Assembly: GCF_017355165.1 (NCBI RefSeq)
Contig: NZ_JADILK010000049.1
Location: forward strand, 1-34,143
Reading direction: 5' to 3'
Length of the DNA stretch: 34,143 nucleotides
Origin: Bacillus sp. SD075
Lineage (GTDB): Bacteria; Bacillota; Bacilli; Bacillales; DSM-1321
How positions within the stretch are numbered: position 1 is the first letter of the stretch; every line of letters begins with the position of its first letter. Positions 1-7,538 of the stretch are shown piece by piece. The position numbers and the translations under genes were made by a program. The notes below the pieces were generated by a model that ran no database searches, was not told the DNA's origin, and saw nothing but the letters and a program-made list of their open reading frames with translations.

Positions 1-15
1 TTCAAAGGGAATTTC

Positions 16-53
16 AAAAGGGGTTCGGAATTTTTAAATTCAGAACCCCTTTT
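16..53. terminator. Bidirectional intrinsic terminator
   Basis: The arms AAAAGGGGTTC and GAACCCCTTTT flank an inner GAATTT/AAATTC stem, with one G/A mismatch between the two stems. A-rich and T-rich ends on both sides allow termination from either strand. It probably serves the kipR transcript arriving on the minus strand and a gene beyond the left edge. Confidence 0.7.
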
Positions 54-66
54 GTCTACAAACTGT

Positions 67-106
67 AATAGCAAAGGTGAACCCCGAATGGTTCACCTTT
101 GCTATT
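67..106. repeat. Perfect 17-bp hairpin without T-tract
   Basis: The arm AATAGCAAAGGTGAACC (67-83) is exactly complementary to GGTTCACCTTTGCTATT (90-106), with a CCGAAT loop. Neither strand continues into a T-run, so this is not a textbook terminator. It lies between kipR and the terminator at 16-53 and may act as an mRNA 3' stabiliser or belong to a dispersed hairpin family. Confidence 0.6.
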
Positions 107-254
107 TGGCTAAGTATTTACTCCGAGATCAAGAATGCCAAAAAACCACCATAAACGGCGGCTTAATTTCCAATATACAGGAATCGGCTATCTTATGTAA
201 GTTATCTGATTTCAGGAAAATATATATAGAAATGACATGATTTCGCTATTTTCA

Positions 255-1010
255 TTAATGTGTTAGAGAACCAAGTTTCATGGAAATGGCCTTGGCGGCT
301 TTCGTTACTTTGTCTATCAATTCTGGCAAGCGATCTTCCTGAAATCTTGCTTCAATCCCAGCCACACTAATACCAGCTACTATATGACCTTTACCATTGA
401 GTATCGGTGCACTCACCGCTTTTGTATAATCCTCAAGTTCTGATGAAGTTATCGTGTAACCATTCATTCTCGCTTCATCCAAAGCATGACGGAGTATAGT
501 TTTTTCCGTTATTGTTCCAATGGCGATTGGTTTTAATTGAATCCTTCCCAAATAATTTTCACGCTCTTCTTCTGGCAAATATGCTAGGATGATTCGAGAA
601 TCGCCTGCATATAATGGCGAACGCCTTCCAATAGATGTATAAAGACGAACAGGATGCAGGGTGTCCACCTTTTCAATGTACATCGCTTCATCCTTATCCC
701 TCACAATTAAATTCACTGCTTCTTCAACATCATCCCGAAGGTCCTTCATGATGGGATAGGCAATTGACCTGATATCCAAACGCTCCCCCACCAGTTGACC
801 AAACTGCAAGAATATCAGTCCAAGTGAATAATGGCCATTGTCGTCCTTTGTTAAAAATCCCATTTCTTCCAATGATCCCACCATACGGTGTAACGACGTT
901 TTCGGCAAATTGGAAAGTTCCATCATTTCGTTAAAGCTCAGTTTCGGATGATTTAAGAAAAGGGTTAAGATTTGCATGGATTTCACGACCGTTTTGTTAT
1001 GTGCCTGCAT
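255..1010 (-). CDS. kipR: IclR-family regulator of the 5-oxoproline operon (KipR-like)
   Basis: A 251-residue IclR-type transcription factor. The N-terminal winged helix-turn-helix (about residues 8-65, containing LSFNEMMELSNLPKTSLHRMVGS) is followed by a C-terminal effector domain ending with the family-typical pattern of small residues around ISAPIL/AGISVAG. The reading frame is open further upstream to 1193, but the ATG at 1010 is preceded by AAAGGAG at 8 nt and gives the normal family length, so I use it. It is the last gene of the pxpA-ycsG-ycsI-pxpB-pxpC set, the position of kipR in B. subtilis, where it represses that operon. A hairpin at 1116-1152 and a TATAAT at 1056-1061 suggest it can also be transcribed on its own. 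The ligand is unknown. Confidence 0.88.
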   Translation of the reverse strand: MQAHNKTVVKSMQILTLFLNHPKLSFNEMMELSNLPKTSLHRMVGSLEEMGFLTKDDNGHYSLGLIFLQFGQLVGERLDIRSIAYPIMKDLRDDVEEAVNLIVRDKDEAMYIEKVDTLHPVRLYTSIGRRSPLYAGDSRIILAYLPEEERENYLGRIQLKPIAIGTITEKTILRHALDEARMNGYTITSSELEDYTKAVSAPILNGKGHIVAGISVAGIEARFQEDRLPELIDKVTKAAKAISMKLGSLTH

Positions 1011-1055
1011 ACATTGTCTCCTTTCATGATACATGTTTTCCTTACCTATCATTCT

Positions 1056-1061
1056 ATTATA
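1056..1061 (-). promoter_or_regulatory. Possible -10 box for kipR
   Basis: A perfect TATAAT on the minus strand lies about 45 bp upstream of the kipR start and downstream of a hairpin. I see no good -35 hexamer at 17 bp, so this is a weak suggestion of an internal promoter. Confidence 0.3.
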
Positions 1062-1115
1062 AAACATGGAAGAAAGGATGTTATTCCTTGAGTAAAATAT
1101 ATATACAAGCGGGAA

Positions 1116-1152
1116 CAAAAATGAGAAAACACTCTTTAAGAGTACTTTCTCA
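1116..1152 (-). terminator. Intra-operon terminator/attenuator between pxpC and kipR
   Basis: The arms ATGAGAAAACACTCTT and AAGAGTACTTTCTCAT pair except for a two-base internal loop, and the minus-strand transcript then runs into TTTTTG. It would lower kipR expression relative to the pxp genes. Confidence 0.5.
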
Positions 1153-1177
1153 TCGTTTGCGTACCTTTCCGAAGGAA

Positions 1178-2173
1178 TTATAGATCCAGCCATTTTTTCA
1201 GGGCTAAAAAAATCGAAACCTGCAATTCCTTCAATTGTCGTTCTTTTTGAAGGAAAAGCCGTTCAGCCTCCTTTAGGTTCACCCGTGAGAATTGAATGGA
1301 TTCACCGGGTTTAACCTGAGCGATACTTGGTAAATCTGCCGTAATCACTTGAGCTATCTTAGGATATCCCCCCGTTGTTTGGCTATCTGCAAGGAGAATG
1401 ATCGGATTTCCATCAGGAGGAACCTGAACGGACCCATTTGTGACCGCTTCAGACAATAACTCCTCATTATCCTTTAACTCCAGTGTGGGGCCTGTTAATC
1501 TATATCCCATGCGGTCGGATTGATTGGAAACCTTAAATGCCCCCGCTACAAAACTATCTTTACTTGAATCTGTGAAATATTCGTATTGGCTTCCATCGAT
1601 GAAACGGATGAGAGGTTTTCCTCCTTGCACGAACTCCTTCTCATTGACAAACCACTTTGGGAAGGAAAATGAACCTTCAAACGTGCGGTCACCTTGAATT
1701 TTCGAAGGTTCATTAAACGCCAAGACATCGTCAGCCTTTAAGGCTCTCCCCATAAAGCCGCCAATCCCAGCCCTTAGATATGTGCTTTTACTCTCCATAA
1801 TTTCAGGAATATCAAAGCCACCCGCCACTGTTACGTAAGCCCTGCAACCTGATTTACACCCTTCAAATCGAAGAATCGATCCATTTTTCACAAGAATGGG
1901 CCTCCACATCGGTACAACGTGATTCTCGATTGTAGGTGATAAGTTTCCACCCGTAATCGAAATCAGGCAATCTTTCTCGAATTTAATGGTCGGCCCCATT
2001 AATGTAATTTCCAAGGCCGCTTCTCCTTCTTCATTGCCAACCAACATATTGGCAATTCGTAAAGAATGTCCATCCATTGCCCCGCTTACAATCACCCCAT
2101 GTTGCTGAAATCCTTTTCTTCCAAGATCCTGTATACTTGTTAATAATCCCGGTTTGATTACGCGCAGGCTCAC
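1178..2173 (-). CDS. pxpC: 5-oxoprolinase subunit C (KipA-like, biotin-dependent carboxyltransferase fold)
   Basis: A 331-residue protein of the PxpC/KipA family, homologous to the allophanate-hydrolase half of urea carboxylase. The N-terminal segment (VIKPGLLTSIQDLGRKG, then GVIVSGAMD) and the central G/N-rich strands are diagnostic. With PxpB and PxpA it forms the ATP-dependent prokaryotic 5-oxoprolinase, opening 5-oxo-L-proline to L-glutamate in the cytosol. The start is GTG, preceded by AAGGAGGGGG, and overlaps the pxpB stop as GTGA, so the two subunits are translationally coupled. In B. subtilis, KipA is also described as countering KipI inhibition of the sporulation kinase KinA; whether that applies here cannot be seen. 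Confidence 0.9.
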   Translation of the reverse strand: MSLRVIKPGLLTSIQDLGRKGFQQHGVIVSGAMDGHSLRIANMLVGNEEGEAALEITLMGPTIKFEKDCLISITGGNLSPTIENHVVPMWRPILVKNGSILRFEGCKSGCRAYVTVAGGFDIPEIMESKSTYLRAGIGGFMGRALKADDVLAFNEPSKIQGDRTFEGSFSFPKWFVNEKEFVQGGKPLIRFIDGSQYEYFTDSSKDSFVAGAFKVSNQSDRMGYRLTGPTLELKDNEELLSEAVTNGSVQVPPDGNPIILLADSQTTGGYPKIAQVITADLPSIAQVKPGESIQFSRVNLKEAERLFLQKERQLKELQVSIFLALKKWLDL

Positions 2174-2928
2174 TGAACCCCCTCCTTAAGGATCATTTCT
2201 TTATATTCTTGATCCGAAATCGGATGGAACTTCACAATATCCCCTGCTTGTAATAGACTTGGAGGATTTACATTTGGTAAAAATAGTTTGGTTGGCGTCT
2301 GTCCGATTAATTGCCATCCACCAGGTGTTGATATAGGATATACACCTGTTTGCATACCGGCGATTCCTACTGCCCCTGCCGGGATGGTCATTCGCGGAGA
2401 GGAACGCCTAGGTGTCGCGATTTCTTCTGACAGTCCGCCAAGAAACGGGAAACCTGGTGCGAACCCAATCATATAGGCCAAATAATCCCCGGTTGAATGA
2501 ATATGAATGACTTCATCAGTTGTCAAATCATTATAACGGGCAACATATTCCAGATCCGGTCCATATTCCTTCCCATAGCACACGGGAATGGAAACTGTTC
2601 GATGTGAGAGTTCCTTATCTTCTTTTAAATCCTTTAATTTCATTTCCAAGATGGAACGGATCACTTCATAAGGAGATATCGTTTCCGTATCATTGCTTTG
2701 TTTTTGATCTTTATAAACAACAAGTGGATCATAAAAAACCGTCAAATTAGTAAAAGCAGGTACACATTCTATAAATCCTGCAAACGGTTCATCTTCAAGT
2801 AAATCCATTAACAATTTTATTTTTTTGTGTATGCTGTATTCCACTCTATTCCCGAATGTAATCACGATTGCGGAATCGCCCAATGGAGAAAGTGTACATG
2901 CAGTTAGATTCAATAGCTTTTCCGGCAT
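2170..2928 (-). CDS. pxpB: 5-oxoprolinase subunit B (KipI-like)
   Basis: A 252-residue PxpB/KipI family protein. It carries the N-terminal LSPLGDSAIVITFG segment and the C-terminal cyclophilin-like half with GFAPGFPFLGGL, TPRRSSPRMTIPAGAVGIAG and TPGGWQLIG, all hallmarks of the family. It pairs with PxpC, whose start overlaps its stop by 4 bp, and with PxpA to hydrolyse 5-oxoproline using ATP. In B. subtilis the homologue KipI also binds and inhibits the sporulation kinase KinA, which makes this a possible link between nitrogen supply and sporulation. It starts 23 bp after ycsI in the same operon. Confidence 0.9.
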   Translation of the reverse strand: MPEKLLNLTACTLSPLGDSAIVITFGNRVEYSIHKKIKLLMDLLEDEPFAGFIECVPAFTNLTVFYDPLVVYKDQKQSNDTETISPYEVIRSILEMKLKDLKEDKELSHRTVSIPVCYGKEYGPDLEYVARYNDLTTDEVIHIHSTGDYLAYMIGFAPGFPFLGGLSEEIATPRRSSPRMTIPAGAVGIAGMQTGVYPISTPGGWQLIGQTPTKLFLPNVNPPSLLQAGDIVKFHPISDQEYKEMILKEGVQ

Positions 2929-2951
2929 AGGGACTCATCTCTTTCTGTAAG

Positions 2952-3743
2952 TTATAAAACTCCTAATTTTTCATCACGAATGTCCGTTATGAACATATGT
3001 CCAGGTGCATGTGTGATCATGATCTCCGGTTTGGTCTCCATAGCAATAGATTGCGGCGTTACACCACATGCCCAAAATACCGGGACTTCCCCATCACGAA
3101 TCGTTACTGGATCACCAAAATCCGGATGCCGAATGCTGGAAACACCGATTGCTTCAGGGTCACCAATATGGATTGGAGCCCCATGAACTGCAGGAAACCG
3201 CGATGTCACCTGAGTTGCCCTCACCACATCCTTTTGTGGAATCGGCCTCATGCTAGCTACCATTTTCCCATGAAAAATCCCTGCTTCAATACATGGAATA
3301 TTGGTTTTATACATAGGCACATTGCATTCCTCTTCAATATGACGAATCGATATGCCATTATTCAAAAGGGCGTGTTCGAATGTAAAGCTGCACCCGATTA
3401 AAAATCCAACCATATCGTCTTCCCAGTAGTTTGAGATATCCGATACTTCATCCACTAATTCTCCATATTTATATACCCTATATTTTGGAATATCGGTGCG
3501 TATATCCCCAGAATTTGCTGCAAATACGGGAATGGGTGAACCTATTTCTGTAATGTCCAGCAATGGACAGGATTTAGGGTTTCGCTGACAGAATAATAAA
3601 AAATCAAAAGCATGCTCTTTTTTTAAGATGGCTAAGTTCGCTTGTGCATAACCGTTAGCCATGCCAGCAGTCGGTTTTATCAATTCGTTGTTTCGAATCA
3701 TTGAACGCAATTCAGCTGGGGTAGCTTGAGAAAGATCGATCAT
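2952..3743 (-). CDS. ycsI: YcsI/DUF1445-family putative hydro-lyase
   Basis: A 263-residue protein of the D-glutamate cyclase-like/putative hydro-lyase family (B. subtilis YcsI). Family landmarks include TAGMANGYAQANLAIL near residue 26, the acidic SYW-type segment ISNYWEDDMVGFLIGCSFTFE near residue 105, and HGAPIHIGDP and ACGVTPQSIAM toward the end. The mammalian relative (C14orf159) converts D-glutamate to 5-oxoproline. In this operon such an activity would feed the 5-oxoprolinase; that is inference, and the substrate of the bacterial protein is not settled. The ATG is preceded by AGGAG. Confidence 0.82.
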   Translation of the reverse strand: MIDLSQATPAELRSMIRNNELIKPTAGMANGYAQANLAILKKEHAFDFLLFCQRNPKSCPLLDITEIGSPIPVFAANSGDIRTDIPKYRVYKYGELVDEVSDISNYWEDDMVGFLIGCSFTFEHALLNNGISIRHIEEECNVPMYKTNIPCIEAGIFHGKMVASMRPIPQKDVVRATQVTSRFPAVHGAPIHIGDPEAIGVSSIRHPDFGDPVTIRDGEVPVFWACGVTPQSIAMETKPEIMITHAPGHMFITDIRDEKLGVL

Positions 3744-3822
3744 TAGTATTCATCTCCTATTAAGAACTGGCAGTCAGTGACAAACTGGCACCTGTATTTA
3801 TTGAATATACATTCATTAATCA

Positions 3823-5052
3823 TTAAAAAAGTGCGGGCAGTTGTTTCATTAATGTATATACGCCCATTAATGCCATGATGACTACCACGAATACACCGGA
3901 AATCGTTAACCATAAAGGATGCTTATATTCACCCACGATGTTTTTCTTATATGCGGCAATTAGCAATGTTCCAAGCGCAATTGGTAAAATGAGTCCATTA
4001 ATGGCCCCAACTACAAGCAGTACTTTAACCGGTTGACCAATTAATAGAAAGCAAATGGTCGATAAAACAATAAAGCCAACAATTATCCAATTAGCCTTAT
4101 TATTTATTTTTTCGCTGAATGTCCTGATAAATGAAACGGAAGTATATGCCGCACCAACTACTGATGTGATTGCGGCGGCCCACATGACGATTCCGAAGAT
4201 TTTATATCCTACATTCCCAGCTGCGAGTTGAAAAACGGATGCTGCAGGGTTATCCGGGTCAATTTGTAAACCTTTCGATACAACACCCAATACTGCTAGA
4301 AATAACGCAACACGCATGACCGTAGTGATCAATATTCCCACTATCGAACTCTTTGTGACCTCTGGTAATGCCCCAACACCTTTCACGCCTGCATCCAAGA
4401 GACGGTGTCCCCCTGCAAATGTAATATATCCGCCTACAGATCCACCCACTAATGTAACGATTGCAATAATATCGATTTTATCTGGTGCAAAGGTTTTCAC
4501 TACCGCTTCCCCGACTGGAGGAGAGGTTGTCCAAGCAACGTAAATCATCAAACAAATCATGAAAAATCCTGCAATTTGCGTAAAACGGTCCATCGCTTTT
4601 CCTGCTTCTTTCACGACAAAAATCAGTACGGCGATGACTGCGCTTATTGCCGCCCCGGCTGTTGGGGATATTCCCGTCATCGCATTTAGGCCTAATCCAG
4701 CTCCTGCTATATTTCCAATATTAAATGCGAGTCCGCCCATAACGATCAGTGCTGCCAGTACATAGCCCAACCCTGGAAGGACCATGTTTGCAATTTCTTG
4801 ACCCCTTTTTTCGGATACAGCAATAATGCGCCATACATTGGTTTGGGCAAATATATCAAGAATGACCGAAATAAGAATAACGAATCCAAAACTTGCCGCA
4901 AGACTTTGGGTATAAACGGTTGTTTGCATTAAAAAACCAGGTCCTATTGCCGATGTTGCCATTAGGAATGCCGCACCTAACAATAAAGTGCGATTAGTTT
5001 TTGGCTTATTCGGATTCTTTTTCTGTGCTGTTGTATTTTTGATTTGCTCCAA
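3823..5052 (-). CDS. ycsG: NRAMP-related membrane transporter lacking the metal-binding motif (YcsG-like)
   Basis: A 409-residue protein of about 11 membrane segments, in the NRAMP/APC-fold superfamily, occupying the ycsG position of the operon. The start is TTG with AGGAGGT 8 nt upstream. True NRAMP metal carriers have DPGN in helix 1 and a Met-Pro-His-type motif in helix 6. Here helix 1 reads AIGPGFLMQT (residues 35-43) and helix 6 reads GGYITFAGGHR (207-217), so the metal ligands are missing. The gene is embedded among 5-oxoproline genes, so an organic substrate such as 5-oxoproline or another amino-acid derivative is more likely than a divalent metal. That is inference. Confidence 0.82.
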   Translation of the reverse strand: MEQIKNTTAQKKNPNKPKTNRTLLLGAAFLMATSAIGPGFLMQTTVYTQSLAASFGFVILISVILDIFAQTNVWRIIAVSEKRGQEIANMVLPGLGYVLAALIVMGGLAFNIGNIAGAGLGLNAMTGISPTAGAAISAVIAVLIFVVKEAGKAMDRFTQIAGFFMICLMIYVAWTTSPPVGEAVVKTFAPDKIDIIAIVTLVGGSVGGYITFAGGHRLLDAGVKGVGALPEVTKSSIVGILITTVMRVALFLAVLGVVSKGLQIDPDNPAASVFQLAAGNVGYKIFGIVMWAAAITSVVGAAYTSVSFIRTFSEKINNKANWIIVGFIVLSTICFLLIGQPVKVLLVVGAINGLILPIALGTLLIAAYKKNIVGEYKHPLWLTISGVFVVVIMALMGVYTLMKQLPALF

Positions 5053-5083
5053 TGGAATCTACCTCCTGATTGTTTTAATTTTT

Positions 5084-5842
5084 TCAAGTAAAGGACTTGA
5101 CTGTTATTTCAGATAATTTTAAAGATTCTTTTACATGCCGTGCAAAGGATAAAGCATGTGCCCCGTCCCCGTGAATACAAATGGTATCTGCTTTTAAAGC
5201 CACATCTGCTCCTTGTTGAGAAAGTACCTTCCCTTCCTTCACCATGCGAATGACTTGGGCAACGGCATCATCATCGTTTTCGATCAATGCGTCCTTCTCC
5301 AATCGGGAAGTCAATGAACCATCATGTTGGTAGGTACGATCGGCAAATACTTCACTCCCGGTTTGCAATCCGATAGCCTGTCCGGCACGTATTAATTCAC
5401 TGCCCGACAAACCAAATAAGATAAGCTCGGGATTCACTTTATATACCGCTTCGGCAATGGCCATGGATAATTCTCTGTTCTTTGCAGCCATATTGTACAA
5501 TGCCCCATGCGGTTTCACATGCTGCATACTTCCGCCTTCGGACTGCAGAAAGCCATTTAATGCACCAATTTGATAGATGACAATATCATAAGCTTCCTGT
5601 GGTGAAATATTCATATTGCGTCTTCCAAATCCTATTAAATCCTGCAAACCTGGATGGGCTCCGATTTTGACATCTTTCCCTAAAGCAAGCTGAACCGTTT
5701 TTCTCATGACTGTCGGATCACCAGCGTGGAATCCACAAGCTACATTGACAGATGTTACATAATCCAAAATCTCTTGATCATTACCAATACGGTAAGCTCC
5801 AAAACTTTCTCCTAAATCACAATTCAAATCAACCTTGTTCAT
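5084..5842 (-). CDS. pxpA: 5-oxoprolinase subunit A (LamB/YcsF family)
   Basis: A 252-residue YcsF-type protein starting [13 protein letters not shown]. Conserved blocks include [45 protein letters not shown] and [13 protein letters not shown], with the His and Asp residues expected of this TIM-barrel hydrolase-like fold. PxpA works with PxpB-PxpC to convert 5-oxoproline to glutamate. The frame is open to 5914, but the ATG at 5842 has AAAGGAG upstream and starts exactly where the family begins. It is the first gene of the operon, 31 bp ahead of the NRAMP-like gene, and is preceded by a TnrA-type promoter. Confidence 0.92.
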   Translation of the reverse strand: MNKVDLNCDLGESFGAYRIGNDQEILDYVTSVNVACGFHAGDPTVMRKTVQLALGKDVKIGAHPGLQDLIGFGRRNMNISPQEAYDIVIYQIGALNGFLQSEGGSMQHVKPHGALYNMAAKNRELSMAIAEAVYKVNPELILFGLSGSELIRAGQAIGLQTGSEVFADRTYQHDGSLTSRLEKDALIENDDDAVAQVIRMVKEGKVLSQQGADVALKADTICIHGDGAHALSFARHVKESLKLSEITVKSFT

Positions 5843-5928
5843 ACTACCCTCTCCTTTACTAACGGAAATTTCAGTAAATAATCCATATAAATATGTAGGT
5901 ACTCTTTCATTCACTTAATGCTCAAGTT

Positions 5929-5963
5929 CCGAAATTCGGTATTAGAGTTTCACATTTCGAAAT
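5929..5963 (-). promoter_or_regulatory. Two related palindromes, candidate KipR operators
   Basis: CCGAAATTCGG (5929-5939) and ATTTCGAAAT (5954-5963) are perfect palindromes sharing TTYCGAAAT, with centres about 24 bp apart. The second covers the expected transcription start of the pxpA promoter, a typical place for a repressor such as the IclR-family KipR. The assignment is inference. Confidence 0.45.
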
Positions 5964-5969
5964 ATTCTC

Positions 5970-5998
5970 ATTCTAGCATATTTTAATTATTTCGACAA
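5970..5998 (-). promoter_or_regulatory. Sigma-A promoter of the pxpA operon
   Basis: On the minus strand, TTGTCG (-35, plus 5993-5998) and TAGAAT (-10, plus 5970-5975) are separated by exactly 17 bp. The -35 is imperfect, as expected for an activator-dependent promoter. The predicted start lies near 5963. Confidence 0.7.
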
Positions 5999-6003
5999 TA
6001 CTT

Positions 6004-6020
6004 TGTTAGATAACCTAACA
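6004..6020. promoter_or_regulatory. TnrA/GlnR box
   Basis: TGTTAGATAACCTAACA matches the TGTNA-N7-TNACA consensus at every fixed position and is a 6+6 inverted repeat. Its centre falls at about -49 from the predicted start of the pxpA promoter, where activating TnrA sites in Bacillus are found. The B. subtilis counterpart operon is TnrA-activated, so nitrogen-limited induction is expected here. Confidence 0.8.
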
Positions 6021-6044
6021 TTATAGTTGAATATAAGTAATAAT

Positions 6045-6082
6045 AAATAAAGCCGTTGCTTCCTTTGAAAGGAAGCAACGGC
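6045..6082 (-). terminator. Terminator of the sarcosine-oxidase-like gene
   Basis: A perfect 12-bp stem, GCCGTTGCTTCC/GGAAGCAACGGC, with a TTTGAAA loop, followed on the minus strand by TTTATTTATTA. It lies 30 bp after the stop codon of the flavoenzyme gene and separates it from the pxp operon. Confidence 0.85.
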
Positions 6083-6112
6083 CATGATTACAGCAATAAG
6101 ATTTGGAGTTTA

Positions 6113-7252
6113 TTATGACAGGCAATTTTTAAATCGATTAATAGAAAACAATGAAATATCTTCCTTGCTCGTACCGGAGATAATCAAGTCACTCAAAATT
6201 TCTCCCATGACACTGCTGAATTTAAAACCGTGTCCAGAGAAACCTGCTGCTATTGCAATGTGTGGATAATACGGATGTTTATCCACTATAAAATGCTCAT
6301 CAGGAGTCATGGTGTAAATGCAAGTTTTCCCATATTTCATTTTTTGATCAGCAGGCATATATTCCCGCAAAAATTTCAACAAATCTCCCTCGTCTTCATC
6401 CAATTCACCAAAACCTTCGATACAGCCATCAGGATTTATACGATTTCCCCCATCGTGTCTCCCTACCTTCATTCCAGAACCATTTATACTAGGAAAGCCA
6501 TAGTATGTACCAACTGAAGTATCAAAAGTAAAAGCCGGAAAATCATTATGATTATATAATTCTTCATTTGCATGGAACCAGGCAAATGTTTTTCTAATGG
6601 GTTCTAGCGGCAGATTCAAATCTAACATCGCCAATATTTTCGGGGACCATGCCCCAACTGCAACCACTAAAGATTCAGAGTGGAATGTCTGCTCATCCGT
6701 TTTAATCGTGACTCCATTGCCATGAACAACTATCTTCCTTACTTCACTGTCTACAATGATGTCTGCACCATGCGATTTCGCAAGCTGGTGATACGCTCTT
6801 AAGCACTCTTCACTTTTCAACACGCCCGAAGTAGATTCATAGCACCCCATATAGTCTTCTGGCAGTTTTATTCCAGGCCATCTATCATGAATTTCATGTG
6901 AATCCATGATTTTCATAGGTAGACCATATTCCTTTGAGCCCGCTTTCACTTGTTTAATGAAAGTGGACTTTTCGCTTCCAGCATTCAGGACCCCTGTTGG
7001 AAGAAATAATTGTTTTCCCGAATTTCTTTCCAATTCACCCCATAGCTTTTGTGATTTAAGTGCCAAAGAAATATACTCCTTGCCTTCACCATAAGCATGT
7101 CTAATAATTCTTGTTTCCCCGTGATGGCTGCCCTTATTATGAGGAGGAGCAAAGGAATCCAATAATAATACTTTTTGTCCGTTTTTTGCCAGATAGTAAC
7201 CTGAGGACATTCCCATAGATCCAGCTCCAATTACAATTACATCATAGTGCAT
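6113..7252 (-). CDS. Monomeric sarcosine oxidase family flavoenzyme (N-methyl amino acid oxidase)
   Basis: A 379-residue cytosolic FAD oxidase of the MSOX/MTOX family. It oxidises the C-N bond of N-methyl amino acids such as sarcosine, giving formaldehyde (or an imine), the amine and H2O2. Visible features are the dinucleotide fold GAGSMG (9-14), the SHHGETRIIRHAYGEG block (42-57) with the active-site His and Arg, TYYGFPS (249-255), K262 and H266 in MKVGRHDGG, and C311 in KTCIYT, the covalent flavin attachment site. Near the C-terminus, AAGFSGHGFKFSS is typical. The residue before the active-site His is Arg instead of the Tyr I recall from Bacillus sarcosine oxidase, so the substrate may differ. 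The start is supported by AAAGGAGGAGGG. Only 38 bp separate it from the terminator upstream, leaving little room for its own promoter. Confidence 0.85.
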   Translation of the reverse strand: MHYDVIVIGAGSMGMSSGYYLAKNGQKVLLLDSFAPPHNKGSHHGETRIIRHAYGEGKEYISLALKSQKLWGELERNSGKQLFLPTGVLNAGSEKSTFIKQVKAGSKEYGLPMKIMDSHEIHDRWPGIKLPEDYMGCYESTSGVLKSEECLRAYHQLAKSHGADIIVDSEVRKIVVHGNGVTIKTDEQTFHSESLVVAVGAWSPKILAMLDLNLPLEPIRKTFAWFHANEELYNHNDFPAFTFDTSVGTYYGFPSINGSGMKVGRHDGGNRINPDGCIEGFGELDEDEGDLLKFLREYMPADQKMKYGKTCIYTMTPDEHFIVDKHPYYPHIAIAAGFSGHGFKFSSVMGEILSDLIISGTSKEDISLFSINRFKNCLS

Positions 7253-7290
7253 CTTACATCCCTCCTCCTTTAAATATGATCCTTCATTTT

Positions 7291-7338
7291 AAAAAAAGGA
7301 AGCCATTTTACCTTATTTATTAAAGGAAAACAGCTTCC
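7291..7338 (-). terminator. Terminator or attenuator between the lyase and oxidase genes
   Basis: GGAAGC (7298-7303) pairs with GCTTCC (7333-7338), with inner TTTT/AAAA and CCTT/AAGG pairs around an A/T loop. The minus-strand RNA then runs into seven U residues. It lies directly after the lyase reading frame and 38 bp before the oxidase start, so partial read-through would couple the two. Confidence 0.6.
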
Positions 7339-7346
7339 ATATGGTT

Positions 7347-7538
7347 TTAGAACTCTATTTCCCCGATCGACATTTCAACGAGCTTCACTATTTCACCTTC
7401 ATGAACTTGCCTATAAATCGCTTCAATGTCAGGATGGAAAAAGCGATCTTCTTCTACCTTCGGTACTTCACTCCGAACTAAATGATATACCCCCTCCGTA
7501 ACCGGCGACGGCTTCAAGGGTTGATGAAAATCCATTGC
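7347..7538 (-). pseudogene. C-terminal 63 codons of the split ammonia-lyase-like gene
   Basis: This piece continues in exactly the same frame as the upstream lyase ORF after a TAA codon (7539-7541). Its translation (AMDFHQPLKPSP..., VPKVEEDRFFHPDIEAI, HEGEIVKLVE) matches the normal C-terminal tail of HAL/PAL enzymes, where EDR..DIE and G-L-V motifs recur. The position of the TAA corresponds to Gln in relatives (T-Q-A-M/L-D-F), so a single C-to-T change from CAA would explain the split. There is an ATG at 7535, but I see no ribosome binding site before it. Independent translation is therefore doubtful, although reinitiation or read-through remains possible. Confidence 0.85.

Noticed and set aside
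52..240. 62-codon plus-strand ORF at the left edge
   Set aside because: It runs through two hairpins, has no ribosome binding site and shows no family resemblance.
1011..1193. N-terminal extension of the IclR regulator
   Set aside because: The extension is not family-like and crosses a hairpin and a TATAAT; the ATG at 1010 has the strong ribosome binding site.
7347..7535. Independent 62-residue small protein
   Set aside because: It is in frame with the lyase, matches the HAL tail and lacks a ribosome binding site.
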